From Actinomadura pelletieri DSM 43383 (GTDB lineage Bacteria > Actinomycetota > Actinomycetes > Streptosporangiales > Streptosporangiaceae), in the NCBI RefSeq assembly GCF_003634705.1, contig NZ_RBWU01000005.1, forward strand, positions 620,001 to 684,000: 64,000 bases of DNA, given 5' to 3'. Both the position numbers and the translations under genes were made by a program. The notes below the pieces were generated by a model. The model had not been told where the DNA came from. It searched no databases and saw nothing but the letters and a program-made list of their open reading frames with translations. Shown one piece after another: positions 36,498-44,853 of the stretch (position 1 is its first letter; every line of letters starts with the position of its first letter).

Positions 36498-37148
36498 TTA
36501 CCGGGCGGTCGGCGGGTTGGAGTTCGGTGCGTTGAAGATGGCGTGGACGGCGGCGCGGGTGCGGGTCGGGCCCAGGCTCTCGACCATCGCGGTGAGATGT
36601 TCGGCGCCGAGGGTGGCCAGGAGGGCGTGGGCCAGCGCCTCCGCGTCGGGCACGGTCTCGTCCAGCAGGATCGTCAGGTGGCGGTGCCAGAAGCCGTAGG
36701 CGCCGATGCGGTAGCGCGCGCCCGGCGAGGCCGTCTCCGACATGCGGACCAGGGAGAGGTGGTCCAGGACGTAGTCCAGGTAGGCGTCGACGAAGGCGTG
36801 CAGGCGTTCGGACGGCCGGACGGTCGTGTTCGCGCCGCCGGGGCCGAGGGGGGCGGGTCCAGAAAGGATCGCGTTCTGCAGGTCGCGTTCGCGGGCGTCC
36901 AGGAGGGCCGCGGCCAGGCCCGCCTTGTCGCCGAACCGGCGGAAGAGGGTTCCCTTGCCGACGCCCGCGGCGGCGGCGACCGCGTCCATCGAGACCGACT
37001 CGACGCCGTGGCGGGCGAAGAGGGCGGCGGCGGCTTCGAGGACCTTGACCCGGTTGCGCGCGGCGTCCGCCCGTTCCCTCGGCGGCGGCGTCCGCATCAG
37101 CTCAAGGTCGACGCGCCTCCCACCGGCCGGACCACGGTCCATGGACAT
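36498..37148 (-). CDS. TetR/AcrR-family repressor
   Basis: 216 residues. The N-terminal HTH is ARNRVKVLEAAAALFARHGVESVSMDAVAAAAGVGKGTLFRRFGDK (residues about 30-75), followed by an all-alpha ligand-binding domain ending in HAIFNAPNSNPPTAR. The ATG at 37148 is preceded by GGGAGGGG; a second ATG lies two codons later. No drug-efflux or enzyme gene is adjacent. The nearest neighbours are the small gene at 36275 and the kinase, so its target may be only itself. A perfect operator-like palindrome is 15 nt upstream. Confidence 0.92.
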   Translation of the reverse strand: MSMDRGPAGGRRVDLELMRTPPPRERADAARNRVKVLEAAAALFARHGVESVSMDAVAAAAGVGKGTLFRRFGDKAGLAAALLDARERDLQNAILSGPAPLGPGGANTTVRPSERLHAFVDAYLDYVLDHLSLVRMSETASPGARYRIGAYGFWHRHLTILLDETVPDAEALAHALLATLGAEHLTAMVESLGPTRTRAAVHAIFNAPNSNPPTAR

Positions 37149-37162
37149 CCCCTCCCATATAC

Positions 37163-37174
37163 GGACTGTAGTCC
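37163..37174 (-). promoter_or_regulatory. Palindromic operator for the TetR-family gene
   Basis: GGACTGTAGTCC is a perfect inverted repeat (GGACT-N2-AGTCC). It overlaps a possible -10 (TACAGT on the minus strand) whose -35 partner is TTGCCG, 18 bp away. Its position suggests autorepression by steric block. Confidence 0.55.
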
Positions 37175-37286
37175 TTTTAGCTTCACGGCGGCAACCCGCT
37201 GATCAACCGTGTTGCAAAGCACATCCCATCATCTGGCCTAGGCTGGTGCACTGCTGATCAACCGGAGGCGACGGGAAGCGAGTGGT

Positions 37287-39041
37287 GTGACGGACAGGAC
37301 GATGCCGGACGCCCTTCCGCTGCGGTCGGGCGACCCGACCCGGTTGGGCGGATACGAGATCCTGGGCCGCCTCGGCGAGGGTGGGCAGGGTGCGGTCTTC
37401 CTGGGCCGACCGGCAGGTGAGGCCGGGTCCCCTCCGGTGGCGGACCCCGCCGTGGACTATGTCGCCATCAAGCTGCTGCACGGCGGACTCGCCGGAGAAG
37501 AGACGGCCCGCGCGCGTTTCGTCCGGGAACTCGAAGTCGCCAAACGCGTGGCGCGCTTCTGCACGGCCCAGGTTCTCGACGCCGACGTCGCCGGTGACCA
37601 GCCCTACATCGTCAGCGAATACGTCCGCGGTCTGTCGCTTCACCATGTGGTGCGCACGGACGGTCCTCGCACGGGCGGAGCCCTCGAGCGGCTCGCCATC
37701 AGCACGCTGACCGCGCTCACGGCCATCCACCAGGCCGGGATCGTCCACCGCGACTTCAAACCCCACAACGTGGTGATGGGACCGGACGGGCCCCGCGTCA
37801 TCGACTTCGGCGTGGCGCGCGCCCTGGACGCCGCCGGTGAGACGCAGAACGTCGGCACGCCCGCCTACATGGCGCCCGAGCACTTCACCGGCGGGCAGGT
37901 CGGCCCGGCGTCCGACATGTTCGCCTGGGGTTCGACCATGACGTTCGCCGCCACGGGACGTCCCGCCTTCGGCAACGACGAGATGGCCTCGGTCATGCAC
38001 CGGATCCTGACCGGCGAACCGGATCTCGGCGACCTGTCAGGGCCGATGCGCGATCTCGTCGCGGCGTGTCTGGCGAAGGAGCCCGCGCATCGTCCGACGG
38101 CGAGGGAGGCCCAGGAGCGTCTCGTCGGCGCGGCCAGCGGCGTGTCGGCGTCCGCTCCGCCCGTCCAGCCGCTGCCCGCCTTCCCGGGGGCGTCTCACGC
38201 GGCTGATTCGGTTCTGCCGGCCGACCGCACCACGAATCCCACGGGCCCCGGGCACGGGACGGCACCGCAGCCCGCTCCCTTCGTCGAGCAGCCGCCGCCC
38301 CAGGGGCCCGGCGGGTACGGCGGTCACCCGCAGGGCTCGGCGGGCGTGCCCTCCCCCGTGGCCGGGTCGGGCGGCGGGAGGCGTGGACGGCTCATTCCGG
38401 TCGCGGCGGCCGCGGCGGTGGCGGCCGTCATCGCGGGCGGTGCCGTCTGGGCCGCGACGAGCGCCGGTGCCGGCGACGACAAGGACCAGCGGGCCGCGTC
38501 CGGCGACGACCAGGGCGCCCGAGGCGGCCTCGGGACCGTGGCGAGTCCTGGCGGGGAGGCTCGGAACCCGGCGAACACCCAGTCCGGACGGCCGAACGGT
38601 GACCGGAGCCCGAGCCCGGCGGATCCTAATTCGTCCAAGAAACCGGGCACTCCGCCCGACGGGGGCGCCACACCGTCGAGAGGCGGCGGGGGCGGCGGCA
38701 CGCCGCCCAAGGAGCCGGCGAACAAGTACAGCCCGCAGCAGGTCTGCAACAGCGGCGGTCATGGGAGCGGCTATTACGTGCAACGCTCGCTGGGCGTTCC
38801 GGGCGGGACCGCCTACCTGCTCTACAACAAGTCCACCTACAACTGCGCGGTCACGATGAAGACGCGGAAGGTGGGCACGAAATCCCCGGTCTCGGTGTGG
38901 ATCCAGAAGAAGGGCGGCAGCAGGATCGCCGACAGTGGCTCGTTCGCCTGGTACGCGGGTCCGGTGTACGTGAAGGCGCCCGGCACGTGCGTCCGGTTCG
39001 GCGGCAACGGCGGTACCGCGCCCTACGGCAACTGCGGCTAG
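37287..39041 (+). CDS. Transmembrane Ser/Thr protein kinase with SapA-like extracellular domain
   Basis: 584 residues, GTG start. Kinase domain at about 20-280: glycine loop GRLGEGGQGAVFLG, VAIK (K62), HRDFKPHN (D156), DFG (D173), APE in AYMAPEHF. A Pro/Gly-rich juxtamembrane linker (280-365) leads to one membrane helix (about 369-391). The outside part begins with another low-complexity linker and ends in a ~105-residue globular domain (YSPQQVCNSGG, YLLYNKSTYNCAVTMKT, SFAWYAGPVYVKAPGTCVRFGG, final NCG). This domain resembles the spore-associated protein SapA by its cysteines and the YAGPVYV motif. Sensing of a cell-surface cue is therefore plausible; it lacks PASTA repeats. A terminator follows the stop. 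Confidence 0.9.
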   Translation: MTDRTMPDALPLRSGDPTRLGGYEILGRLGEGGQGAVFLGRPAGEAGSPPVADPAVDYVAIKLLHGGLAGEETARARFVRELEVAKRVARFCTAQVLDADVAGDQPYIVSEYVRGLSLHHVVRTDGPRTGGALERLAISTLTALTAIHQAGIVHRDFKPHNVVMGPDGPRVIDFGVARALDAAGETQNVGTPAYMAPEHFTGGQVGPASDMFAWGSTMTFAATGRPAFGNDEMASVMHRILTGEPDLGDLSGPMRDLVAACLAKEPAHRPTAREAQERLVGAASGVSASAPPVQPLPAFPGASHAADSVLPADRTTNPTGPGHGTAPQPAPFVEQPPPQGPGGYGGHPQGSAGVPSPVAGSGGGRRGRLIPVAAAAAVAAVIAGGAVWAATSAGAGDDKDQRAASGDDQGARGGLGTVASPGGEARNPANTQSGRPNGDRSPSPADPNSSKKPGTPPDGGATPSRGGGGGGTPPKEPANKYSPQQVCNSGGHGSGYYVQRSLGVPGGTAYLLYNKSTYNCAVTMKTRKVGTKSPVSVWIQKKGGSRIADSGSFAWYAGPVYVKAPGTCVRFGGNGGTAPYGNCG

Positions 39042-39094
39042 CCACGGAACGCTTCGATATCCGCGCGGACGCGGCACGGGGCCCGCAACGAGAA

Positions 39095-39117
39095 GGCCAC
39101 CCACATTCGGGGTGGCC
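39095..39117 (+). terminator. Terminator hairpin after the kinase gene
   Basis: A perfect 8-bp stem, GGCCACCC (39095-39102) with GGGTGGCC (39110-39117), and a 7-nt loop, 53 nt past the stop codon. Confidence 0.7.
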
Positions 39118-39273
39118 CCTGTTCGTCGGCGGACGGGTCGACATTCGGTTCACCGGGTCGACCCGTCGCCGTTCGGCTGACCGTCGGGCCGCTCGCCGAG
39201 GTGAGAACCTCGTTCTCCTGTAGCACGCTCGGTCGGCGGCCGTTCGCCGGTCATCGGCTGTGGTTGGCGGTCT

Positions 39274-39528
39274 TCAGTTACTGGATGCGATGAGATGGTC
39301 GAAGTCGCCGTCCTTGGCTCCAAGGATGAGCGCCTCGATCTCAGGGCGGGTGTAGATCAGCGCGGGACCGTCGGGATGACGGGAGTTGCGCATCGCCACC
39401 TGCCCGTCGGGCAGTTCGGCGATCTCAACACAGTTCCCCTGGGAATTGCTTCGCCGGGACTTCAGCCACCGGGCCCCGTGAAGGTTGGCGGCCGGCATCC
39501 CGTTGTCGTAGTCGGTTTGGAGCATCAT
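39274..39528 (-). CDS. DUF397 protein
   Basis: 84 residues, the small DUF397 family found only with WhiJ/Scr1-type regulators in actinomycetes. Core signature: RWLKSRRSNSQGNCVEIAEL, DGQVAMRNSRHPDGPALIYT, then FDHLI. Its ATG overlaps the upstream HTH gene stop by 4 nt (ATGA). In WhiJ-type systems the DUF397 protein is a small partner that modulates the HTH regulator, which is the role inferred here. Confidence 0.95.
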   Translation of the reverse strand: MMLQTDYDNGMPAANLHGARWLKSRRSNSQGNCVEIAELPDGQVAMRNSRHPDGPALIYTRPEIEALILGAKDGDFDHLIASSN

Positions 39529-40391
39529 GTCTCTCTGAGAAAATCACCGAGAAGCTCGACGGTGCTCTCCGGGGTCGCACTGTCGACGCACAGACGTTCC
39601 ATCGCCTGCAGATAGGTGTCGACGTCGTCGCGCCTGTCCAGGTACATCGCGCCGGTGAGGTTCTCGACGTAAACCACGTCCGGCAGGTCCTGCTCGGGAA
39701 AGCGCAGGATCGTGAACGCGCCTCCCTCGGCGGCGTGGCCCCCGAACTTGAACGGCATGATCTGGATGGTGACGTTCGGCAGTTTCGACATCTCGATGAG
39801 ATGTTCGAACTGTCCCCGCATCACCTCCGGGCCTCCGATGGGACGCTTCAGCGCCCCCTCGTCCACCACCGCCCACAGGCGCGGCGCTTCCGGGCCCGTG
39901 AGTCGTTCCTGCCGTCGCAGGCGAAGTTCCACGCGTTGTTCGATCTGTTGTGCTGTGGCTCCGGCGTTGCCCAGGCGGATCACCGCGCGCGCATACCCCT
40001 CCGACTGCAGCAGTCCCGGGACGAACTGCAGTTCATACGTGCGGATCAACGCCGCCGACTCCTCCAGACCGACATAGGTCTGGAACCAGTTCGGCAACAC
40101 GTCGTTGTACCGGTGCCACCATCCGGGGGTGTTGGCCTCCCGCGCAAGCTGTAGCAGCGCCTCGCGTTCGGTCGCGTCGCTGACGCCGTACAGCGAGAGC
40201 AGGTCGTCCACGTCTCGTTCTTTGAAGCTGACTCGCCCCAACTCCAGGCGGCTGATCTTCGACTCCGACGCGCGGATGACGTAGCCGGCGTCCTGACGGG
40301 TCACGCCCTTCTGCTCACGCAGACGGCGAAGTTGCGACCCGAGCAGGATCCGGCGAACCGTCGACCCGCTTCCCGGCGTCTCTGGAGTCAC
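39525..40391 (-). CDS. WhiJ/Scr1-family helix-turn-helix regulator
   Basis: 288 residues. HTH of the Cro/C1 type (LGSQLRRLREQKGVTRQDAGYVI, RASESKISRLELGRVSFKERDV) plus the DUF5753/Scr1 domain (TPGWWHRYNDVLPNWFQTYVGLEE, VPGLLQSEGYARAVI, TIQIMPFKFGGHAAEGGAFTILRF). The GTG at 40391 follows GGGAGG with 6 nt spacing; a TTG two codons earlier is less likely. It is followed by a DUF397 gene and is divergent from an RsbW-like ATPase gene. This reproduces the whiJ-type developmental gene set of Streptomyces. Paralogue of the 21481-22509 product. Confidence 0.94.
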   Translation of the reverse strand: MTPETPGSGSTVRRILLGSQLRRLREQKGVTRQDAGYVIRASESKISRLELGRVSFKERDVDDLLSLYGVSDATEREALLQLAREANTPGWWHRYNDVLPNWFQTYVGLEESAALIRTYELQFVPGLLQSEGYARAVIRLGNAGATAQQIEQRVELRLRRQERLTGPEAPRLWAVVDEGALKRPIGGPEVMRGQFEHLIEMSKLPNVTIQIMPFKFGGHAAEGGAFTILRFPEQDLPDVVYVENLTGAMYLDRRDDVDTYLQAMERLCVDSATPESTVELLGDFLRET

Positions 40392-40510
40392 GCCCAACCT
40401 CCCGGCTATTCGGCGGACAGCGAACCTAGTGTGTCACTGGCATCTGTGTCCTGCGGCTACCTCCGATCACTTCCGCGCCCTCCACGCCTCCCCGCGCTCT
40501 GCCGAAGCAG

Positions 40511-40522
40511 ATGCACGTGCAT
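40511..40522. promoter_or_regulatory. 12-bp palindrome between the WhiJ-like and ATPase genes
   Basis: ATGCACGTGCAT, a perfect palindrome, lies in the divergent gap about 95 bp before the ATPase gene. It is a natural candidate site for the WhiJ-like protein. No experimental support. Confidence 0.35.
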
Positions 40523-40617
40523 TGGGCCTTGCATTCGCACGCTACGATGCGCAGGATAACGCACGAGACTTCCGAGCACGGCTGCACAACGAGATCACTC
40601 TGCGGGGTCCGGTTGGA

Positions 40618-41232
40618 ATGACGTCACGCCATGCGCACGACGACACGCGGTGGGAGCTCGGCCCCGTAGCGGGGCCGGCCGACCCGCACGACCGCGCCGC
40701 GCCCTCGATCCCCGTCCCGGAGTCCGCTGACCTGCCGCCACGCCTGGACGCGGCCGTCCGGGAGTTGACCGAGCTGCGGGGCGCCACGGTCTCCTACACG
40801 GTCGAACCGGATCCGGAATCGGTCACCGCGGCCCGCCACTTCGCGGTGTCGCGCCTCATGGAGTGGCGGCTGCCGGAACTGGCCGACGACGTGGGCCTCG
40901 TCGTGTCGGAACTCGTCACGAACGCGCTGCGGCACAGCGGGGGGACGAACGGTCGGCCGGGCGACGCCGTACACCACGAGGGCGTGTACGGCGACCCGGC
41001 CGACCCGCTGGGCTCCGCGCCGTCGGCGATCAGGCTGCGACTCGGCCTCGACGCCCACTGGCTGCTCTGCGGCATCATGGACGCGAGCCGTGCCGCGCCC
41101 CGCCGCAGGGAACCGGACTACATCGCCGAGACCGGCCGCGGCCTGCACCTGGTGGAGTCGTTCAGCTCCCGATGGGGGTGGCGCACACTGCCGAGAGGCA
41201 AGGTGGTGTGGGCCCTGTTCCACACCGGTTGA
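40618..41232 (+). CDS. RsbW-like ATP-binding protein (anti-sigma/HATPase_c type)
   Basis: 204 residues. HATPase_c domain of the GHKL kind used by anti-sigma kinases: N-box LVVSELVTNALRHSGG, G1-like DVG/CGIMDASR and G2 TGRGLHLVESFSSRWGW. The N-terminal ~65 residues are disordered, and an insertion (RPGDAVHHEGVYGDPADPLG) lies between the boxes. It probably binds a sigma factor or phosphorylates a STAS antagonist; the next gene encodes one, 83 nt downstream on the same strand. The ATG at 40618 fits the start of alignable sequence; earlier in-frame sequence is promoter. Confidence 0.88.
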   Translation: MTSRHAHDDTRWELGPVAGPADPHDRAAPSIPVPESADLPPRLDAAVRELTELRGATVSYTVEPDPESVTAARHFAVSRLMEWRLPELADDVGLVVSELVTNALRHSGGTNGRPGDAVHHEGVYGDPADPLGSAPSAIRLRLGLDAHWLLCGIMDASRAAPRRREPDYIAETGRGLHLVESFSSRWGWRTLPRGKVVWALFHTG

Positions 41233-41315
41233 GGGGTGCGTAACGGCGGACCACACGGGTAACAAGAAGGTCCCCACCCGGGTCATGAGGAGATGACCGG
41301 CAGAGAGGAGCATCG

Positions 41316-41669
41316 GTGGTCTTCGCCGTCGAGCACCGTGTCGAAAAGGGCCTCACGGTCGTCAAGATCAACGGTGAGATCGACGTCTTCACCAGTCCCC
41401 GGCTACGCGAAGCGCTGCTCGACATCATCGACGACGGCGGCTCCCACCTGGTCATCGACCTCGGCGAGGTCACCTTCCTCGACTCCACCGGCCTCGGCGT
41501 GCTGGTCGGCGTCTACCACCGGCTCCGCGCCCGCGACGGCTCGATGTCGTTCATGGGCGTCAACGACCGGGTGCGCCGCGTCTTCCACATCACCCAGCTC
41601 ACCAAGATCTTCGTCCTGTACCGGTCACTGGACGACGCCATCGCCGCGCACGAGTCCGCCACCTCGTGA
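41316..41669 (+). CDS. STAS-domain anti-sigma factor antagonist, BldG-like
   Basis: 117 residues, GTG start with AGAGGAG upstream. STAS fold: VVKINGEIDVFTSPRLREAL and LVIDLGEVTFLDSTGLGVLVG, in which S57 is the predicted phosphorylation site. The C-terminal helix RVFHITQLTKIFVLYRSLDDA matches BldG-type proteins. In actinomycetes these control sigma factors through partner switching: the unphosphorylated form sequesters the anti-sigma. A cognate ATPase is just upstream and PP2C phosphatases occur at 52161 and 61006. Confidence 0.93.
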   Translation: MVFAVEHRVEKGLTVVKINGEIDVFTSPRLREALLDIIDDGGSHLVIDLGEVTFLDSTGLGVLVGVYHRLRARDGSMSFMGVNDRVRRVFHITQLTKIFVLYRSLDDAIAAHESATS

Positions 41670-41695
41670 ACACCCCCCGCGCGGTCTCATGACTC

Positions 41696-41902
41696 GCGCG
41701 GCGTCCGGTGACCCGCGCGGCGTCCGGTGACCCCACGGCGTCCGGCCGATCGCGCGGCGCCCGACCGATCGCGCGGCGCCCGACCGATCGCGCGGCGCCC
41801 GACCGATCGCGCGGCGCCCGACCGATCGCGCGGCGCCCGACCGATCGCGCGGGGTCCGACCGATCGCGCGGGGTCCGGTGACCGCGCGGCGTCCGGCCGA
41901 TC
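41696..41902. repeat. 19-bp tandem repeat array, about 11 units
   Basis: Units of GCGCGGCGCCCGACCGATC, five of them identical (41752-41846), flanked by diverged units of 18-19 bp on both sides. Each unit contains CGATCG and GGCGCC palindromes. It lies between the STAS gene and the M16 peptidase gene, beginning 27 nt after a stop codon. Not a CRISPR, since there are no spacers. A transcript across it would form alternative hairpins, so a terminator or attenuator role is possible. Confidence 0.9.
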
Positions 41903-42052
41903 GCCGAAGTTATCCACAGTTCGCGCGGACGCGCCCACGGCCGCACCTACCCGGTACGGTGAAACCGAGATCAAGCCCGCCGCCTGGGCATGTCCCGCCG
42001 ACGCGCGCGGTGCTGTCCGCCGGCCGACCCATCGAACGGACGGGAGCGCTCC

Positions 42053-43309
42053 GTGGCAGAACAGCCGCTGCATGAGCACACGCTCGGCAATGGCCTCCGC
42101 GTGGTGGTCTGCGAAGACCATGTCGTACCACTGGCCGCCGTGAACATCTGGTACGGGGTGGGCTCGCGGCACGAACGCGCCGGCCGCACCGGCCTCGCCC
42201 ACCTCTTCGAGCACCTGATGTTCCAGGGCTCGGCGAACGTCGCGGAAGGCGAACACGCGGCGCTGCTGGAGAGCGCGGGCGCCGCGTTCAACGCCAGCAC
42301 GTCCTTCGAACGCACCAATTATTACGAGACGGTCCCGGTCAGCCATCTGGAGCTGGCGCTCTGGCTGGAGGCCGACCGGATGGGCACGCTGCCCGCCGCG
42401 CTCACCCAGGCCAATCTCGACAACCAGCGCGACGTGGTGAAGAACGAACGGCGCCAGCGCTACGACAACCAGCCCTACGGGACGGCGTTCGAGCGGCTGT
42501 GCGCGCTGACGTTCCCCGAGCGGCACCCGTACGCGCACACCCCGATCGGCTCCATGGAAGACCTGGACGCCACCACCCTCGACGACTGCGCCGACTTCTT
42601 CGCCACCTGGTACGCGCCGGGCAACGCCGTCCTGTCCGTCGTCGGCGACGTCGACCCGGAGAAGACCATCGCGGCGGTGGAGCGCTACTTCGGCGGCATC
42701 CCGGCGGGCCCGGAGAAGCCGCCCGCGCGGTCCGGCGACCTCGGCCCGCTGACCGGGGTCCGGGAGGAAGTGCTGGACGAGGACGTTCCGTCCCCCGCCT
42801 ACTTCGCGATGTTCACGCTGCCCACCGACGGCGGCGACGACGTGGAGGCCGCCGAACTGGCGGTCGAGATCCTGGGCGGCGGCTCCGGCTCCCGCCTGTA
42901 CGACCGCATGGTGCGGCGCGACGAGATCGCCACCGAGGTGTGGGCGGGCGTGACCCGGCTGGCGTCCGGCCCGTCCCTGGCGATCGTGGATGCCGTCGGG
43001 CCGGAACCGGACAAGATCGCCGCCGTGCTGGACGAGGAACTCGAACGGTTCGCCGCCGAGGGCCCGGACGCCGACGAGACCGCCCGCGCCACCGCGCAGG
43101 CCGAACGCGGCTTTCTGGAGCAGACCGAGACCGTCACGGGGCTCGCCAACGCCCTGTCGCAGAACGCCACCCAGTTCGACGACCCGGCCCGTGTCTTCAC
43201 CGCCCCGGGCCGCGCCGCCGCGGTCACCGCGGACGCGATCAAGGAGATGGCGGGCCGGTGGCTCGGGCCGGGCGCCCGCACCGCCCTGACCTACGGAGGC
43301 GCCTCGTGA
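42053..43309 (+). CDS. M16B zinc metallopeptidase, catalytic subunit
   Basis: 418 residues, GTG start with GGAG upstream. The inverted zinc motif HLFEH (H50, E53, H54) is followed by E132 in NERRQRY, completing the M16 site. Two tandem M16 half-domains make one clam-shell half. It probably digests short peptides in the cytoplasm or acts as a processing peptidase. Its stop overlaps the next start by 4 nt (GTGA), so the two subunits are made in equal amounts as in heterodimeric M16B enzymes. Confidence 0.95.
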   Translation: MAEQPLHEHTLGNGLRVVVCEDHVVPLAAVNIWYGVGSRHERAGRTGLAHLFEHLMFQGSANVAEGEHAALLESAGAAFNASTSFERTNYYETVPVSHLELALWLEADRMGTLPAALTQANLDNQRDVVKNERRQRYDNQPYGTAFERLCALTFPERHPYAHTPIGSMEDLDATTLDDCADFFATWYAPGNAVLSVVGDVDPEKTIAAVERYFGGIPAGPEKPPARSGDLGPLTGVREEVLDEDVPSPAYFAMFTLPTDGGDDVEAAELAVEILGGGSGSRLYDRMVRRDEIATEVWAGVTRLASGPSLAIVDAVGPEPDKIAAVLDEELERFAAEGPDADETARATAQAERGFLEQTETVTGLANALSQNATQFDDPARVFTAPGRAAAVTADAIKEMAGRWLGPGARTALTYGGAS

Positions 43310-44667
43310 GCACCGGACTGACCCTCCAGCCCCGTCCCGTCCCCGGGCCCGTCCCCGCATGGGCGTTCCCGGCCGCGACCGGGGGCCGCGTCCCCGCCGG
43401 TCCCGGCACGCTCCGCTGCGACCTGCCCGGACGTCGCCTGGCCGCCGTCCGGCTCGTCCTGCACGCGGGCGCCGGCCGGGAACCGGGCGATCTCGACGGC
43501 GTCGCCACCCTCGCGGCACGCGCGTTGCTCGAGGGCACCGAGCCCGGCGGCGGCACCGCGCTGACCGCCGCGTTCGAACGGCTCGGCGCCAGCCTGTACG
43601 CCTCCGCCGACCTGACCGCGCTGCGGATCGCGCTGGACGTCCCGGTGACGCGGCTCGACCAGGCCCTCGACCTGTTCTCCTCGGTGGTCCGGCGTCCCGC
43701 GCTGGACGACGCCGACGTCCGCCGCCTCGTCCGCGAGCGCCTGGAGGAGATCGCGCAGGAGGACGCCGACCCCGGCACCCGCGCGATGCGTGAGGTACGC
43801 GCCGTGATGTTCCCGGCGCAGGCCCGCGCGTCCCGTCCCACCGGCGGCTCCCGCGCCTCGGTCGACGCGCTCCAGGGGAGCGACGTCCGCGCCTTCTACG
43901 GCTCCGTGGTGCCCGCCGAGGCCACCGCGGTCGTCGCGGGTGATCTTTCAGGGGTGGACGCCGACGCGGCGCTCACGGCAGCCCTGACGGGCTGGGCGGG
44001 CACCGGCGGACCGCTCCCCACCGCCGACCGGATCATGCCGGAGTCGGCCGCCAGGATCGTCGTCGTCGACCGTCCCGGTTCCGTGCAGACCTACCTCGCC
44101 TTCGGGCACGGCGTCCCCGACCGTTCCCACCACGACTGGCCGTCACTGACGGTCGCGTCGCACGTCCTCGGCGGCGGCCTCACGTCCAGGCTCAACGCGG
44201 TACTTCGCGAGGAGAAGGGCTACACCTACGGAATGCGGGCGGGCCTGCTCCGCATGCGGCACTGCGGACTGTTCCTCGCCCAGGGCGCCGTGCACACCGA
44301 GGTCACCGCCGACGCCGTCACGGACGCCCTGTCCGAACTGCGCGGCATCGTCTCCCGCGGCATCGACACCGACGAGCACGGCGCGTCCGTCCGCGCCCTC
44401 GCCGACCGCGCCCCGGCCGAGTACGAAACGGCCCGCGCCGTCGCCGCCGAACTCGCCGACGTGTCCGCCAACGGCCTCGGCGTCGACTACCCCAGCGCCT
44501 ACCTGGCCGCCGTCCGCGCCTCCACCCCCGACGGCGTGGCCCACGCCTACCGCAAGCACATCGACCCCGAGGCCCTGACCATCATCGCCGTAGGCGACGC
44601 CACCCAAATCCGCGACCCCTTGGAGAACCTCGGCTACGCCCCCGTAACCGTAACCACCAAGGAGTAA
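43306..44667 (+). CDS. M16B peptidase-like protein, non-catalytic subunit
   Basis: 453 residues. M16 fold by homology (GVATLAARALLEGTEPGG, ASADLTALRIALDVP, HVLGGGLTSRLNAVLREEKGYTYG with the substrate-binding R/Y pair), but the HxxEH motif is absent: the expected position reads LLEGTEPG. This matches the partner subunit of two-chain M16B peptidases, in which one subunit carries zinc and the other supplies the R/Y pair. GTG start at 43306 overlapping the catalytic gene. A stem-loop follows the stop. Confidence 0.93.
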   Translation: MSTGLTLQPRPVPGPVPAWAFPAATGGRVPAGPGTLRCDLPGRRLAAVRLVLHAGAGREPGDLDGVATLAARALLEGTEPGGGTALTAAFERLGASLYASADLTALRIALDVPVTRLDQALDLFSSVVRRPALDDADVRRLVRERLEEIAQEDADPGTRAMREVRAVMFPAQARASRPTGGSRASVDALQGSDVRAFYGSVVPAEATAVVAGDLSGVDADAALTAALTGWAGTGGPLPTADRIMPESAARIVVVDRPGSVQTYLAFGHGVPDRSHHDWPSLTVASHVLGGGLTSRLNAVLREEKGYTYGMRAGLLRMRHCGLFLAQGAVHTEVTADAVTDALSELRGIVSRGIDTDEHGASVRALADRAPAEYETARAVAAELADVSANGLGVDYPSAYLAAVRASTPDGVAHAYRKHIDPEALTIIAVGDATQIRDPLENLGYAPVTVTTKE

Positions 44668-44699
44668 ACCCACACCACCCAACCGCCACCAAGACGGAA

Positions 44700-44739
44700 G
44701 CCGCCCGCCCCCGGAGAAGCCCACCGGGCACCGGGCGGC
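44700..44739 (+). terminator. Probable terminator after the M16 gene pair
   Basis: GCCGCCCG (44700-44707) pairs with CGGGCGGC (44732-44739); the interior contains another CCCGG/CCGGG pair. It lies 33 nt past the stop codon. Confidence 0.55.
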
Positions 44740-44853
44740 AGGCCGGCGAACCTCGGGTGAACCAGGAGAAACTCGCTTTACGTCACCGAGCAACCCCATC
44801 CACACGCCTCTGAAGCAACTCACACCCCGACCGTGGCGACCACCCGAAACCAT

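Noticed and set aside
41696-41902. CRISPR-like array
   Set aside because: Units are directly adjacent with no spacers and no cas genes are in the window.
41687-43519. Long minus-strand frame over the 19-bp array and M16 gene
   Set aside because: Repetitive Arg/Asp-rich shadow sequence; the M16 motifs on the plus strand are secure.
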